A stretch of 64,000 nt of DNA, from the NCBI GenBank assembly GCA_028285005.1, contig JANQQP010000043.1, forward strand, positions 124,001 through 188,000. Reading direction: 5' to 3'. Below the pieces are notes generated by a model, which had not been told where the DNA came from, searched no databases, and worked only from the letters and a program-made list of their open reading frames with translations. This document shows, piece after piece, positions 9,142-19,028 of the stretch. The DNA comes from Dehalococcoidia bacterium (GTDB lineage Bacteria; Chloroflexota; Dehalococcoidia; Lucifugimonadales; Lucifugimonadaceae). Each line of letters opens with the position of its first letter. Within the stretch, counting starts at the first letter, position 1. Both the position numbers and the translations under genes were made by a program.

Positions 9142-12100
9142 CGGCTGACGGTCTGCGGCGGCTGGTACTCGTAGATGGTTACCGTGCCTTCGGAGTAAAC
9201 AGGCGTGAGACCGAACGCCTGCATGCGTCCGAACTTGTCGAGCCCGCTCGCCGGATAGGTGATTCGTTCGAGTTGGCCGAGGTAGACGTACCGCACATCG
9301 TACCTGTCGAGCAGTTGTACGGCATCAGTGATCGACCCCGTGCTGTAGAAGCTGTCTACCTCGAACCTGCGCTGCGTGACTGCCCAGGCGTACTGGACTC
9401 TCTGCTGGCGCTGGTGCCAGTCCCAGCCGATTACCGCTGGCAGACCGGTGTTGATGGAAACCCTGCCGCCCCACCGGTAAAGGTCGGTCAGCCCCTCGAC
9501 GATAACCGGCGAGCCTTCCACGTTGCGTTGCAGCCACTCGATCGCTTGCAGGTCGTCGGCGAGCGTAATTGGACTGCGACCTCCGTCCAGCCGGTTTTCG
9601 AAGTGAACCGCTGTCTCCATATAGGCAGTGCCGTCGAGGCCGGTGTCAGCGGTGCTAAAGCGGTCCTTCAGCCGAACGTCGGTGCCGAGAATCGGGTAGA
9701 TCATCACGCCGATGAACAGCACGATGAGAGCGCCCGCCCATGCGGTCTTCGTGGCCGCTGAGAGCTGGTTGGAGAACGACGGTGTTGAGAAGCTGAAGCG
9801 AGGGAAGGCGAAACGGCCGTCTGACCACATGAGCCAGAACAGATAGCCGGACGCCAGCGCAAGCAGCCACCATGCCTGCAAGTAGAACTTGAAGACGGTG
9901 TTCATGCGGCCGATGTCGTCTTTGACCGTGAAGATGTCGACACCGCCGCCAAGCGCCATCGCCATGACCACGAAGCCCGAGACCACCATGACGTAGCGCG
10001 CCCCAGGCTTCCCGGACGTGTACGCGAGCGCCGTTGCTCCAGCCGCTGCGAGTGCCACAAGCGTGGTGAACGCAATGGTGCTGAATGGCGTGAACATGAA
10101 CGTCAGCGCAACCGCGCCGAGCATCACGACGGCGAGCGGACCAATCGAAACCGGTAGCTGGTATTGCTCTGCATATGCCTGGTAACGGGCCCATGCTGCA
10201 GGTGCCCTGTCTCGTACCTCGAAAAATACCCAACTGAGCACGACGAGCAGGAAGATCGAGTGCACCGCCCAGTAGGTGCCAATCGGCGTCTTGAAGTCAC
10301 TTTGCAGGACGCCGTTGTTAAACAGCTCGAAGTTGATGTGGAACGGCAGGTAGACGATGTAGCCGACCGCCGCCACGAAGATCCACTTGAGCGCGCCACT
10401 GGCAATCCGGGCTGTAATCGGCTTGCGCTGTACCAACAGCTCTCCCACCATCACCGCGCCTCCGGCAAGCAGCAACTGCGTTGGGAAGTCCCAGGCGTTG
10501 ATGATGCGCAGCGCCCCGACAGCGACGCCGAGGAACGCAAGCCTGCCCCAGTTCTGCCACAGCGGCTCTCGGCTGCCGATTCGCAGGAATACCGAAACGG
10601 CGAGTGCCAGCGCGAGCAGCGCGAACGGAATCACGATCATGTGCGCGTGAAGGTCCGCGAAAAGAAATGAGAAGAACGGGAACTCGGTGATCTCGTTGCC
10701 GCCGGTTCCGCCTTCGAACATGCGTGAGCTCCGCCAGAAGTCGAACCTCCAGAACTGCTGGTTCGGACCGGTGTATCGGTCCCAGATCTGCGCCAAGCCA
10801 TCGATATTGCCGGCCACCGCAACGAACAGCGCTCCGAGTAGTCCTGCGACAACCGGCGTACGGGAACGGACGACCGTTGATGCTCCCTTCCTTGCGGCAG
10901 CGGTCAGCGAAGCGAGGTTGTAGACGATGGAGAAGGCGGCGCCGAAGGTGAATGCGAATAGCAGTGGAACGGCGAGGTTGTAGGCGATCGATGGCACGAT
11001 GCCGGTGAGGCGGATCATGTCGGCCACCAGGAACTGTCCGAAGTAGTAGTAGTTGAGGAAGCCTCCAGCAAACCACGGATCGAACGGCGGCATCACCGAC
11101 GAACGGGTCACCGCGTTGAGGTAGGCGAAGTCCATCGGCTTTTCGCCACCTCGGAACGGGTGCCAGAGGTCCGGGTTGGCGAACCTGATGGCGAGGAAGG
11201 CCATGAACGCGGCGAGGAACAGGACTTCGGACAGGACGACTGTGCGCCGGTTGTCTCGGAAGAACCGCTTCATCTCAGGGCCGCGTCGCCAGACGGCAAA
11301 CCCGGAAAAAGCGCCGAGGACGAGCAGGCCGGCGAACGCTCCGCCGAAGCCGAACTCAAGGACTCCGACGCTTGCGAGCAGCCATGTGACGGTTGCTGCG
11401 ATCAGCAGCCCGAGCGGCTTGGCGAGCAGATAGCCACGATCAGGGAAGGGCCTGAAGAGCACAAAGGCGAGCGGGACTGCGAACAGAGCAAAGATCTCAG
11501 CTGCCAGCAACCACACTATCCAGCTTGCGCCTTCGGGCAGACCCCGGAGGAACGCGAGGTCGGTCCATGTTCCGCCAGAGCGCTGTTGCGCCAAATCATC
11601 TTCGTCGAGTAGCAGTCCTACCTGCCGGTTGATCTGCGGAGTTGTGCTGCCGATGCCTATCTCGCGGAGCATCGTCACGCTGTCGAGTCTGCCGGTGTTC
11701 TCGAAAATGAGCACCTGAGGGTGGTCGTAGACCGAGAAGCTCTCGTCCGCCCAGCCGGGAGCGACTGTCAGCAGGCTTCCAGTCGGTTGCTCGAAGCCTG
11801 CGGGCGGATCGAAGCTGACCCTTGTGAACTGGTCTTCACGGTAGGTGACTCCCAGCGACTCCACGGGCCTTGTATCTGCAAAGACCAGTTCGTATCCGAG
11901 CGAACCGTCGAAGAGCCGCTCGTAGTACTCAGTGCTCATCGGATACCGCTCAGGTAGTCGCGGAATCGTTCCGTACAGGCGATTGCTGAAGAGGACGAGA
12001 TAATCGGCTTCTGAGAGTGAGCCGGTTATGCGGTTGAACTTATCGACGCTATCCGGGTTGTAAAGCTCGAGCCTCGTATGCACGAACTCGATGCCGGGCC

Positions 12101-13583
12101 TGCCGGGGATCCCTTCCTCCCAGTGCTCCTGTACGACACGTGAGCCTGGTTGAGCGTTCTGCTGCAGCCAGTCGGAAGCGGCCTGTCCAGGATGCGGGCC
12201 GGAGTAGACCGACATGAATGACAGTGCGTAGTGGCCCGTGAAGACGAGCATGATGACGGCTGGCGCTGCGACTAGATATCGTCTCTGCGGCCAGACGGCG
12301 TTGAGCAGATCGCCAAGCCACAGCAGTGTGCGTGCTCCGTAGAGGACCAGGAACGGCACGAGTGGGACCATGTAGCGCAAGAACTTGACGTCGAACCAGC
12401 CAGTGATGAGCAGATACGGGATGACCCATGCGAGGATCACCAGGTCGACCTTGCGGCGTCCGAACCATGCGAAGGCGACACCGGCCAGCAGTCCAACCCA
12501 GACCACGATTCCCATCGCAGGGCCGAGTCCCCAGAAGCCAAGTTGGAACACCTGGTACCAGTAGCGAGGCGTGTCTGCGTACTGGCGCGTGAACGGCCAG
12601 TCGTTTATTCGGCGGACCATTTCGCTTTGATCGCTGATGTTGCCGAAGAAGGTGTCGAGGTCGAGGAACATGTAAGGCTGCGTCACCAGCACTGCGGCGA
12701 ACGCCACTCCCGATGCGACCAGTAACGCCTTGAACGCCTGCCACTGCCTTACCGCGGCGGATGGTGAGCGCCAACCCTGGAGGTTCAGGATGTCTCCCGG
12801 CTTCGACAGCGCGTAGATAAGCAGGCTCACGACCACTGCAACACCGAGTGGAGATACAGAGAACTTGGTCGCGAAGCCAAGCCCCGCCATCAGTCCCATC
12901 AGCGCCGCGTCCGAGGTGCGGCCGTGATACGCCACGCGGATCGCGAAGTACACGGTCGCCACGATGAACGTCGTCATTAGCGAGTCGACGGCGAAGAAGT
13001 GAGATAGCTGGATGTTCAGCACAGCGAGCGAGATCATTCCAGCGGCCAGGAAGCCGACTCTGCGCGAGAACCAACGTGATCCGATGAAGAAGACGAGGGC
13101 GACCGTGACTGTGTCGGCGAGTGCGGAGAGGACTCGGCCCGGGAAGCGGAGGTCGAAGAGGTTCAGATCGTCTTCGAGGAACAGCTGTGCGCCGTACTGG
13201 ACGCTCTTGAGCATGTAGTGCGGCAGGCTGCCCCAGTTGAAGGAGCCTGGATGCAGCGGGCTCTCTTTAGTGAAGAGGGTGTCGAGCTCGTCAGACTCCG
13301 GGAATTCGAGCTGTTCGACCTGGAACAGGAATGCTCGCTCGTCTGGATGGAACAACCCGCCCTGGTCCCAGTTAATGCCGTAGATGCGGACGGCGAGCGC
13401 GAAAGCGAGGAGCGCGAAGAGGCCGATTGCGACGCGGTGACGGCGCAACCATGCCCTGGACGGGTTCATCTGAGGGATTTCAGGGACGGTCATTCGGTTC
13501 GAATCGGAAGTCGTCTGGTCTGTCTCTGGCGGAGCTGAAGGTCCGTCCTCTGTTAGCCGGTTTGCCGTTCCGGCACCTTGCAC
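9138..13583 (-). CDS. Giant membrane protein: GT39-like glycosyltransferase fused to DUF2298 (Chlor_Arch_YYY)
   Basis: A 1481-residue polytopic membrane protein with two modules. Residues about 45-640 resemble GT39/PMT-type glycosyltransferases, with the acidic motif in LFHPDERAFL after the first membrane helix and about ten further helices. Residues about 740-1475 match the DUF2298/Chlor_Arch_YYY family, including the hallmark LNYYYFGQFLVADMIRL and FADLHAHMI. It probably transfers sugars from lipid carriers to an extracellular acceptor, as inferred from the fold. The GTG at 13583 gives the longest form; an in-frame ATG at 13493 (MTVPEIPQ) is equally possible, since no clear ribosome-binding site decides. 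Confidence 0.9.
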   Translation of the reverse strand: MQGAGTANRLTEDGPSAPPETDQTTSDSNRMTVPEIPQMNPSRAWLRRHRVAIGLFALLAFALAVRIYGINWDQGGLFHPDERAFLFQVEQLEFPESDELDTLFTKESPLHPGSFNWGSLPHYMLKSVQYGAQLFLEDDLNLFDLRFPGRVLSALADTVTVALVFFIGSRWFSRRVGFLAAGMISLAVLNIQLSHFFAVDSLMTTFIVATVYFAIRVAYHGRTSDAALMGLMAGLGFATKFSVSPLGVAVVVSLLIYALSKPGDILNLQGWRSPSAAVRQWQAFKALLVASGVAFAAVLVTQPYMFLDLDTFFGNISDQSEMVRRINDWPFTRQYADTPRYWYQVFQLGFWGLGPAMGIVVWVGLLAGVAFAWFGRRKVDLVILAWVIPYLLITGWFDVKFLRYMVPLVPFLVLYGARTLLWLGDLLNAVWPQRRYLVAAPAVIMLVFTGHYALSFMSVYSGPHPGQAASDWLQQNAQPGSRVVQEHWEEGIPGRPGIEFVHTRLELYNPDSVDKFNRITGSLSEADYLVLFSNRLYGTIPRLPERYPMSTEYYERLFDGSLGYELVFADTRPVESLGVTYREDQFTRVSFDPPAGFEQPTGSLLTVAPGWADESFSVYDHPQVLIFENTGRLDSVTMLREIGIGSTTPQINRQVGLLLDEDDLAQQRSGGTWTDLAFLRGLPEGASWIVWLLAAEIFALFAVPLAFVLFRPFPDRGYLLAKPLGLLIAATVTWLLASVGVLEFGFGGAFAGLLVLGAFSGFAVWRRGPEMKRFFRDNRRTVVLSEVLFLAAFMAFLAIRFANPDLWHPFRGGEKPMDFAYLNAVTRSSVMPPFDPWFAGGFLNYYYFGQFLVADMIRLTGIVPSIAYNLAVPLLFAFTFGAAFSIVYNLASLTAAARKGASTVVRSRTPVVAGLLGALFVAVAGNIDGLAQIWDRYTGPNQQFWRFDFWRSSRMFEGGTGGNEITEFPFFSFLFADLHAHMIVIPFALLALALAVSVFLRIGSREPLWQNWGRLAFLGVAVGALRIINAWDFPTQLLLAGGAVMVGELLVQRKPITARIASGALKWIFVAAVGYIVYLPFHINFELFNNGVLQSDFKTPIGTYWAVHSIFLLVVLSWVFFEVRDRAPAAWARYQAYAEQYQLPVSIGPLAVVMLGAVALTFMFTPFSTIAFTTLVALAAAGATALAYTSGKPGARYVMVVSGFVVMAMALGGGVDIFTVKDDIGRMNTVFKFYLQAWWLLALASGYLFWLMWSDGRFAFPRFSFSTPSFSNQLSAATKTAWAGALIVLFIGVMIYPILGTDVRLKDRFSTADTGLDGTAYMETAVHFENRLDGGRSPITLADDLQAIEWLQRNVEGSPVIVEGLTDLYRWGGRVSINTGLPAVIGWDWHQRQQRVQYAWAVTQRRFEVDSFYSTGSITDAVQLLDRYDVRYVYLGQLERITYPASGLDKFGRMQAFGLTPVYSEGTVTIYEYQPPQTVSR

Positions 13584-13782
13584 CGCTTGTTTTCGCCTTC
13601 AGCTTATTCGTTAGAAGCGCCTGTGCAACAGCGAGTGAACCGCAGTGTTCAGACCGTTCCATGCTCCAAGGTGTCGCTCTCACAATAGAGCCTTCGTCTG
13701 CACATATACGGCGACGCAGCGCTTAAGAGACGTGTGCTGACAGGTTGCCATTGTGGGCGAAGGAGTCATGAAAGAAGGTGAA

Positions 13783-13811
13783 TTGACCCTCGGGAGAGCC
13801 GGGCTTAGGCT
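13783..13811 (+). promoter_or_regulatory. Candidate sigma-70 promoter for the M16 peptidase
   Basis: TTGACC and TAGGCT are separated by exactly 17 bases and lie about 57 bases before the M16 peptidase start, in the gap between divergent genes. Sequence match only. Confidence 0.5.
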
Positions 13812-13867
13812 GAATCTGCTGGCTGTCGCTTTCTCTTATCGAATCACATCGCGGACTGTGGGAGCAC

Positions 13868-15163
13868 ATGGAAGAAAAGATCTCGGGTAACGGCGCGCTT
13901 TCTTTTGAACGTTCGGTGTTGGACAACGGATTGCGTGTGTTGACCAGCACGCTCCCTTACACGAACGCTGTGAGCATCAACTTCCTGTTCGGGGCGGGTT
14001 CGAGGTATGAGAGCGACGAGTTAGCCGGCGCTTCACACCTGTTCGAGCACATGCTGTTCAAGGGCACGAAGTCTCGTCCGACGCCGCGAGATGTCTCGGA
14101 GGTAGTTGAGGGTGTAGGTGGCGCGCTTAACGCCTTCACGGACAAGGAACTGACCGGCTACTGGTGCCGTCTCGCCCGTCCGCACTATCGTGAAGGCATC
14201 GACCTGATCGCCGATATGGTGCGCAACTCCCTGCTGCGGCAGTCCGACATAGACCGGGAGAAGCAGGTCGTCTACGAGGAGATTCGAGCGACGAACGACT
14301 CGCCTGCCGGCCGAGCTGCGATGACGCTTGAGGAGCTGCTGTGGCCGGATCAGCCGCTCGGCAGAGACGTTGCTGGCTCTATCGAGTCAGTTGGAGCTAT
14401 AACCCGCGAGCAGATGGTCGACTACCTGCACACGCAGTATGTCTCGTCGAATACCGTCGTCGCGATCGCCGGAAACATCCAACACGCGGATGTTGTCAAC
14501 CAGCTTGAAGACCTGATGGGTGACCTGCCAAACGGTGAGCCGCTACCCATCAGTGAGTTCGAGGACAACCTGCAAGGCCCGGTGGCGAAGGTTGAGAACA
14601 GGCCTACCGAGCAGGCGCACCTTACGATCGGCATGCACGGCCTTTCGATGAGTGACGACGATAGACATGCACTGAACCTGATGTCAGTGATACTTGGTGA
14701 GACGATGAGCAGCCGGCTTTTCGAGGAGATACGTGAGCAGCGCGGGCTCGCATACGACATCCACAGCTCTGTCCACTCACTACTCGACACCGGTGTCATG
14801 ATGATCGGCGCCGGCATCGACCCTGCTCGGGTGCAGGAAGCTGTTCCGGTTATCGTGCAAGAGGTCGCGCGCATGCACGAGGGCGTTACTGAAAAAGAGT
14901 TCTCGCAGGCCAAGGAACTCACGAAGGGCCGGATGATGCTGCGCATGGAGGAGAGTCGCGTAGTCGCCGGATTCCTTGGTGGGCAGGAGTTGTTGAGGGG
15001 CGAGGTCAGAACTGTCGAGCAGGTGCTGGCGGACATCGACGCGGTGGAGATAGACGACATCGCGGATGTCGCAAAGCGCGTAATCCGCCAGGACAAGATG
15101 GCGCTTTCGATGGTTGGTCCGTTCGAGGACCCGGCGCCTTTCCAGGAAGCGATGAAGTTCTAG
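13868..15163 (+). CDS. M16 (pitrilysin/processing peptidase-like) zinc protease
   Basis: A 431-residue M16B-type peptidase. The inverted zinc motif HLFEH is at residues 57-61, with the third ligand in the downstream Glu of VVYEEI. The arginine/tyrosine region of the non-catalytic half is present (SSRLFEEIREQRGLAYDIHSS). Length and layout match bacterial homologues of the mitochondrial processing peptidase beta subunit, here as a single two-domain chain. No signal peptide is visible, so it is likely cytoplasmic. It degrades or processes short peptides; the real substrate is unknown. Confidence 0.94.
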   Translation: MEEKISGNGALSFERSVLDNGLRVLTSTLPYTNAVSINFLFGAGSRYESDELAGASHLFEHMLFKGTKSRPTPRDVSEVVEGVGGALNAFTDKELTGYWCRLARPHYREGIDLIADMVRNSLLRQSDIDREKQVVYEEIRATNDSPAGRAAMTLEELLWPDQPLGRDVAGSIESVGAITREQMVDYLHTQYVSSNTVVAIAGNIQHADVVNQLEDLMGDLPNGEPLPISEFEDNLQGPVAKVENRPTEQAHLTIGMHGLSMSDDDRHALNLMSVILGETMSSRLFEEIREQRGLAYDIHSSVHSLLDTGVMMIGAGIDPARVQEAVPVIVQEVARMHEGVTEKEFSQAKELTKGRMMLRMEESRVVAGFLGGQELLRGEVRTVEQVLADIDAVEIDDIADVAKRVIRQDKMALSMVGPFEDPAPFQEAMKF

Positions 15164-15276
15164 CTGACAGAGGCCTCAAAATCGTCCCAACCGGGTTCCG
15201 TGTAAGTTGAATTTCCGCTGGAAACGGCAGTGAAAAGACTTGGGGAAACAGCGCTAGAAGGCGTAGCTTTTTATGC

Positions 15277-15729
15277 ATGTTGACCCGCCAGCCTCCTCCA
15301 CCCGATTTCGAATGGACATCTGAGAGCATTCGCGCGCTGCGCAGCCACCTCGGACAGTCACAGGCAGCTCTCGCTCGCGAGCTCGGCATTCGCCAGCAGA
15401 CGGTTAGCGAGTGGGAGACTGGAATGTATAAGCCCCGCGGCGCCTCGATCACGATTCTGACGCTGCTGGCTGTGAGCTCAGGCTTCCAGTTTGACCTTCC
15501 GGCGGCGCGGGAATCGTCGTCTGACACCAAGGCCTCCAGACCTCGCAGCGGCTCAGGCTCCTCGCGCCAGACTCCGTACACGAGCCCGCGTGAAGTTAAG
15601 GGCCCGCGCACGCACCCGGACTGGGTCCGCACCTCCGCGATCTCTACCGACGCTACAGGCACTCGCAACTATTCGAGCCGAGAGCCGAGAGCCCAGCTTG
15701 GTTTCAGGGACGGCGAGATCCCGATGTAG
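15277..15729 (+). CDS. XRE-family helix-turn-helix DNA-binding protein
   Basis: A 150-residue protein with one Cro/CI-type helix-turn-helix at about residues 19-68 (LGQSQAALARELGIRQQTVSEW) followed by a disordered, Ser/Arg/Thr-rich tail. The HTH is convincing; the tail is low complexity and not recognised. The ATG comes only a few bases after a T-rich stretch with a possible -10 (TAGCTT), so the message may be leaderless. It stands alone between the M16 peptidase and the AsnC-like gene, and its target is unknown. Confidence 0.8.
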   Translation: MLTRQPPPPDFEWTSESIRALRSHLGQSQAALARELGIRQQTVSEWETGMYKPRGASITILTLLAVSSGFQFDLPAARESSSDTKASRPRSGSGSSRQTPYTSPREVKGPRTHPDWVRTSAISTDATGTRNYSSREPRAQLGFRDGEIPM

Positions 15730-15802
15730 CACCGGCCATCTGCCGATGTTCTGCCTCCTCAATAGTCCCTGACCAACGCCGTGCCGTTCTGGTGCGCGTT
15801 CG

Positions 15803-15831
15803 TTGACACCTGTCCTGTACCGCCCTAGCAT
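15803..15831 (+). promoter_or_regulatory. Candidate sigma-70 promoter for the AsnC-like gene
   Basis: A consensus TTGACA is followed after 17 bases by TAGCAT. It lies about 150 bases upstream of the AsnC-like start, leaving a long GC-rich leader with no recognised element. Sequence match only. Confidence 0.5.
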
Positions 15832-15983
15832 TCCGCGCCACTGAGACGAGTTGGTTTCAGTTGCATGTCCCGATACCGGGGCTTGAAGTGATCAACCTGC
15901 GTGCGCGGCCGTTTTTGCTGCCAGGCATGTGACAGCAGGACGGCTTGGCTGCGGCCGCGTGCCCGGAGCAACGGAGCGGCCGC

Positions 15984-16232
15984 GTGGCAGAACAAACGAG
16001 AGCCTACATCCTGGTTGAGACGTCGGTCGGAAAGACCGGAGAAGTGATCGAAAGCCTCCGGAAACTGCCTTCGATGGCTAATGTCGATGCCGTCACGGGG
16101 CCGTTCGACATTGTCGCCGTGGCAGAAGCAGATACTCTCAACGCGATCGGTGACCTCATCAGTGACGGCATGCACCGGATTCCCGGAATCGTCAAGACGA
16201 TTACATGCCTGACGGTCAAGTATCAAGAATAG
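15984..16232 (+). CDS. Stand-alone Lrp/AsnC ligand-binding (RAM) domain protein
   Basis: An 82-residue protein that is only the AsnC_trans_reg domain of Lrp-family regulators (AYILVETSVGKTGEVIESLRKL, VTGPFDIVAVAEA). There is no helix-turn-helix. Such stand-alone domains form ring oligomers and bind amino acids or similar effectors; some modulate full-length Lrp proteins. The GTG at 15984 is preferred because GGAG lies just upstream; a TTG 13 codons earlier would add residues unlike the family. It lies 50 bases before the acyl-CoA dehydrogenase pair. Confidence 0.88.
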   Translation: MAEQTRAYILVETSVGKTGEVIESLRKLPSMANVDAVTGPFDIVAVAEADTLNAIGDLISDGMHRIPGIVKTITCLTVKYQE

Positions 16233-16283
16233 ATTTCTCAACGGCTGGCGAATGGGCTTCACTCAGACCCAAGAGCTTCCTCT

Positions 16284-17462
16284 ATGCGATTCGCGTTTAC
16301 CCCTGAAGACGAGCAGTTCCGGTCTGAGTTGCGTTCGTTCCTCGCAGACCAGTTGCCGGACGGCTGGACCGGTCCTGTTGATGAGTCTTCAGACGATGGT
16401 TGGGCGCTAAACCAGAAGTTGAAGAAGGCGCTGGCGGACCACGGATGGCTGGTGATGCATTGGCCGGAGAAGTACGGAGGCCAGGACGCCTCGTCGCTCC
16501 GCAACATTATCTTTGCCGAAGAGATGGCTTACCACCGGGCGCCCGGCAACGACCGCTTTGGCACCCGCATGATCGGCCCGGTGCTGATGCACTACGGCAA
16601 CGAGGAGCAGAAGTCCGAGTACCTCCCTGCCATCGCTTCTGGGAGCATCCAATGGTGCCAGGGCTATTCGGAGCCAGACGCCGGGTCCGACTTGGCGGCG
16701 CTAAAGACACGTGCTGTCCTGAACGGCGATAAGTTCATCGTCAATGGCGCCAAGATCTGGACGTCACTGGCGCACCGTGCGGACATGATGTTCATGCTGG
16801 CGCGAACCGACCCGGACGCTCCAAAGCACCGCGGGATCTCAATGCTTCTGCTGGATATGAACACACCTGGCGTAGAGGTGAGGCCGATCCACAACATGGC
16901 CGGTTCACACAGCTTCAACCAGGTGACCTTCGACGATGTAGAGGTGCCAGTCGAGAACCTGGTTGGTGATCTCAACAACGGGTGGCGCGTAGGGATGTCT
17001 CTGCTGAACAATGAGCGGTCCGGCATCGACTATGTGGCATGGGCGCAGCGAGCATGGGATGAGCTGGCCCAGTTCTGCAGGGATGAGAAAGCGCCGAACG
17101 GACTACCACTGTCAGCGGAGCCATCCGTGCGTGCGAAGATGGCAGAGCTCGATGCTGAGATCGAAAGCGCCCGTCTGCTCGCGTATGACGTGGCGTGGCA
17201 CCAGGAGCAGGGTGAGGCTCCGGCTGATGTCGCGTCGATGAGCAAATTGACCGGCACGGTGGCGAACAAGAATGTTCTCGACTACGCAATGCAGCTTCTC
17301 GGAATGTACGGCGTACTGGAGAAGGATTCACCGCATGCGAAGCTCGAAGGACGCTTCTTCAAGATGCGGATGTTCTACACGTCAGGCGAGATTCTGGCCG
17401 GGACGACGGAGATACAGAAAAACCTGATTGCGTGGAGAGGACTGGAGTTGCCGCGGGTTTAG
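16284..17462 (+). CDS. Acyl-CoA dehydrogenase (catalytic-type partner)
   Basis: A 392-residue FAD-dependent acyl-CoA dehydrogenase. N-terminal helical, middle beta and C-terminal helical domains are recognisable through GYSEPDAGSDLAAL, VNGAKIWTS and the C-terminal EILAGTTEIQKNLIAWRGL, which carries the FAD-contacting GTxxIQ motif. It would introduce a trans double bond into an acyl-CoA and pass electrons to ETF (EtfAB is at 46-48 kb). It lies 15 bases before a second, shorter acyl-CoA dehydrogenase, so the two may form a heteromer. Confidence 0.93.
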   Translation: MRFAFTPEDEQFRSELRSFLADQLPDGWTGPVDESSDDGWALNQKLKKALADHGWLVMHWPEKYGGQDASSLRNIIFAEEMAYHRAPGNDRFGTRMIGPVLMHYGNEEQKSEYLPAIASGSIQWCQGYSEPDAGSDLAALKTRAVLNGDKFIVNGAKIWTSLAHRADMMFMLARTDPDAPKHRGISMLLLDMNTPGVEVRPIHNMAGSHSFNQVTFDDVEVPVENLVGDLNNGWRVGMSLLNNERSGIDYVAWAQRAWDELAQFCRDEKAPNGLPLSAEPSVRAKMAELDAEIESARLLAYDVAWHQEQGEAPADVASMSKLTGTVANKNVLDYAMQLLGMYGVLEKDSPHAKLEGRFFKMRMFYTSGEILAGTTEIQKNLIAWRGLELPRV

Positions 17463-17477
17463 CGCGGACACGCTGCG

Positions 17478-18587
17478 ATGGAACTTGGATTCGACGAAAC
17501 AGAAGAGATGATCCGAGTTAGCGCCCGGGAGTTCCTGGGCCGCGAGGCCGGACCGCAACTTGCTCGCAACGGCGACGCTGAAGCGTTCTGGGGCAAGGTT
17601 GTAGAGCTTGGCTGGACCGGACTGGCAGTCAGCGAAGAGTTCGGCGGCTCCGACATGGGGCTCATGGCCCTGGGAGTGTTGATGGAGCAGTGGGGAGCGC
17701 ACCTCGGGCGTGGTCCACTGTTCGAGTCGGCGGTGCTTGTAGGGCCGGCGCTTGAGGCGGAAGCGGGCGAACGGACTAAGAAAGAGGTCCTGCCTCAACT
17801 CGCAGATGGGAGCAGCTCGGCGACAATCGCCGTGTTGGAAGAGTCGGCTTCGTGGCGACCTGAGGATGTTCGAGCCACCGCTGTCAAGATCGGTAGCGGT
17901 TGGGCGATCACCGGAGTCAAGCACTTCGTGAGCTACGGCGATCAGGCCTCTCGAGTCCTTGTCGCAGCCAGGACGGGCGATGGCACGCGCGACGTTTCGC
18001 TGTTCCTGGTAGACCGTGACGCTGAGGGCGTAAGCAGTGAATCGCTCAACCACGCGACAGGCACTCCGACGGCAGTATTGACCTTCAACGAGACCACGGT
18101 CGATGAGTCACGCCTGGTCGGCGATGAGAATGGGGGCTGGCCGATAGTCGAGGCGCTGATGCAGCGAGGTGCGGCGTTCAGGGCTGCACAGATGGCCGGG
18201 CTGGGGCGTGAAGTGCTGGAGATGACCTCGGCGTACGTAAAAGACCGAAAGCAGTTCGGCGTACCGATAGGCTCGTTCCAGGCGGTGCAGCACCACCTTG
18301 CGGACATGGCTGTTTCTGTACGGCGCGTTGAGCACCTGGCACGACAGGCTGTGTGGAGTGTCGCCGAAGGAAGCCCGGACGCGGCAAAGCAGGTTTCACG
18401 AGCCAAGCAGGCGGCAAGTGAGCTTATTCCGCAGGTTTGCTGGACGGCGCACCAGTGTCACGGCGCGATAGGATTCACCGAAGAACACGACCTGCACCTG
18501 TACACGAGGTACGCGCTGGCGTGGGCAGCGGAGTTCGGTGATTCGTCAGCGCACACCGAGAAACTGGCGGATGCGCTTGAGCTGTAG
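17478..18587 (+). CDS. Acyl-CoA dehydrogenase (second, divergent partner)
   Basis: A 369-residue acyl-CoA dehydrogenase family protein encoded directly after the first. It keeps the FAD-domain pattern and the C-terminal helical core (KQFGVPIGSFQAVQHHLADM, CHGAIGFTEEHDLHLYTRYA). It ends without the GTxxIQ motif present in its neighbour. Pairs of a complete and a degenerate copy, known for actinobacterial steroid side-chain dehydrogenases such as ChsE1/ChsE2, form alpha2beta2 enzymes with shared FAD sites. That arrangement is inferred here from adjacency and the missing motif. Confidence 0.9.
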   Translation: MELGFDETEEMIRVSAREFLGREAGPQLARNGDAEAFWGKVVELGWTGLAVSEEFGGSDMGLMALGVLMEQWGAHLGRGPLFESAVLVGPALEAEAGERTKKEVLPQLADGSSSATIAVLEESASWRPEDVRATAVKIGSGWAITGVKHFVSYGDQASRVLVAARTGDGTRDVSLFLVDRDAEGVSSESLNHATGTPTAVLTFNETTVDESRLVGDENGGWPIVEALMQRGAAFRAAQMAGLGREVLEMTSAYVKDRKQFGVPIGSFQAVQHHLADMAVSVRRVEHLARQAVWSVAEGSPDAAKQVSRAKQAASELIPQVCWTAHQCHGAIGFTEEHDLHLYTRYALAWAAEFGDSSAHTEKLADALEL

Positions 18588-18626
18588 TGCGGTCGATGTG
18601 TCGGCCGCACTGAAGGAACGTTCGAT

Positions 18627-19028
18627 ATGTGGCGAGATGTAGACGACGAAGAGGCCGCAGCTGACCCGGGGTGCGTTTTCTGCCGAATAGTCGTTGGGAC
18701 CCTTCCCAGCAGGCAGGTTTACGCCGACGACGAGATCATCGCATTTCATGACGTTACGCCCGTCGCTAAAGTGCATGTGCTGGTCATACCGAAGCAGCAT
18801 GTGACTCGTCTAGAGGAAGCAACTGAGATCGACGATGAGCTCCTCGGGCGCATGATCAGAGTTGGTTCGCAAGTGGCGCAGGAGCTGGGCATCTCGGAAA
18901 GCGGATACAGGCTGGCGCTTAACCAGGGAGCCGATGCTGGACAGGTGCTGGATCATCTGCATCTGCACGTGATGGGCGGCCAGAACCTCTATCCGCTCGG
19001 CGAAACGAGCACCGGCACTGAGGGCTGA
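18627..19028 (+). CDS. HIT family protein (HinT-like nucleotide hydrolase)
   Basis: A 133-residue histidine-triad protein. The triad HLHLHVMGG stands near the C-terminus, and the N-terminal CVFCRIVVG is typical of the HinT branch. These are nucleoside phosphoramidases/AMP-lysine hydrolases in the cytoplasm. The N-terminal dozen residues (MWRDVDDEEAAADP) look like extension; an alternative start within the frame is possible. It follows the acyl-CoA dehydrogenases by 39 bases. Confidence 0.92.
   Translation: MWRDVDDEEAAADPGCVFCRIVVGTLPSRQVYADDEIIAFHDVTPVAKVHVLVIPKQHVTRLEEATEIDDELLGRMIRVGSQVAQELGISESGYRLALNQGADAGQVLDHLHLHVMGGQNLYPLGETSTGTEG

Noticed and set aside
12049-13074. A 341-codon reverse frame within the giant membrane protein gene
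   Set aside because: It lies in another frame of a well-supported gene and shows only Arg/His-rich low-complexity sequence, no family motif.
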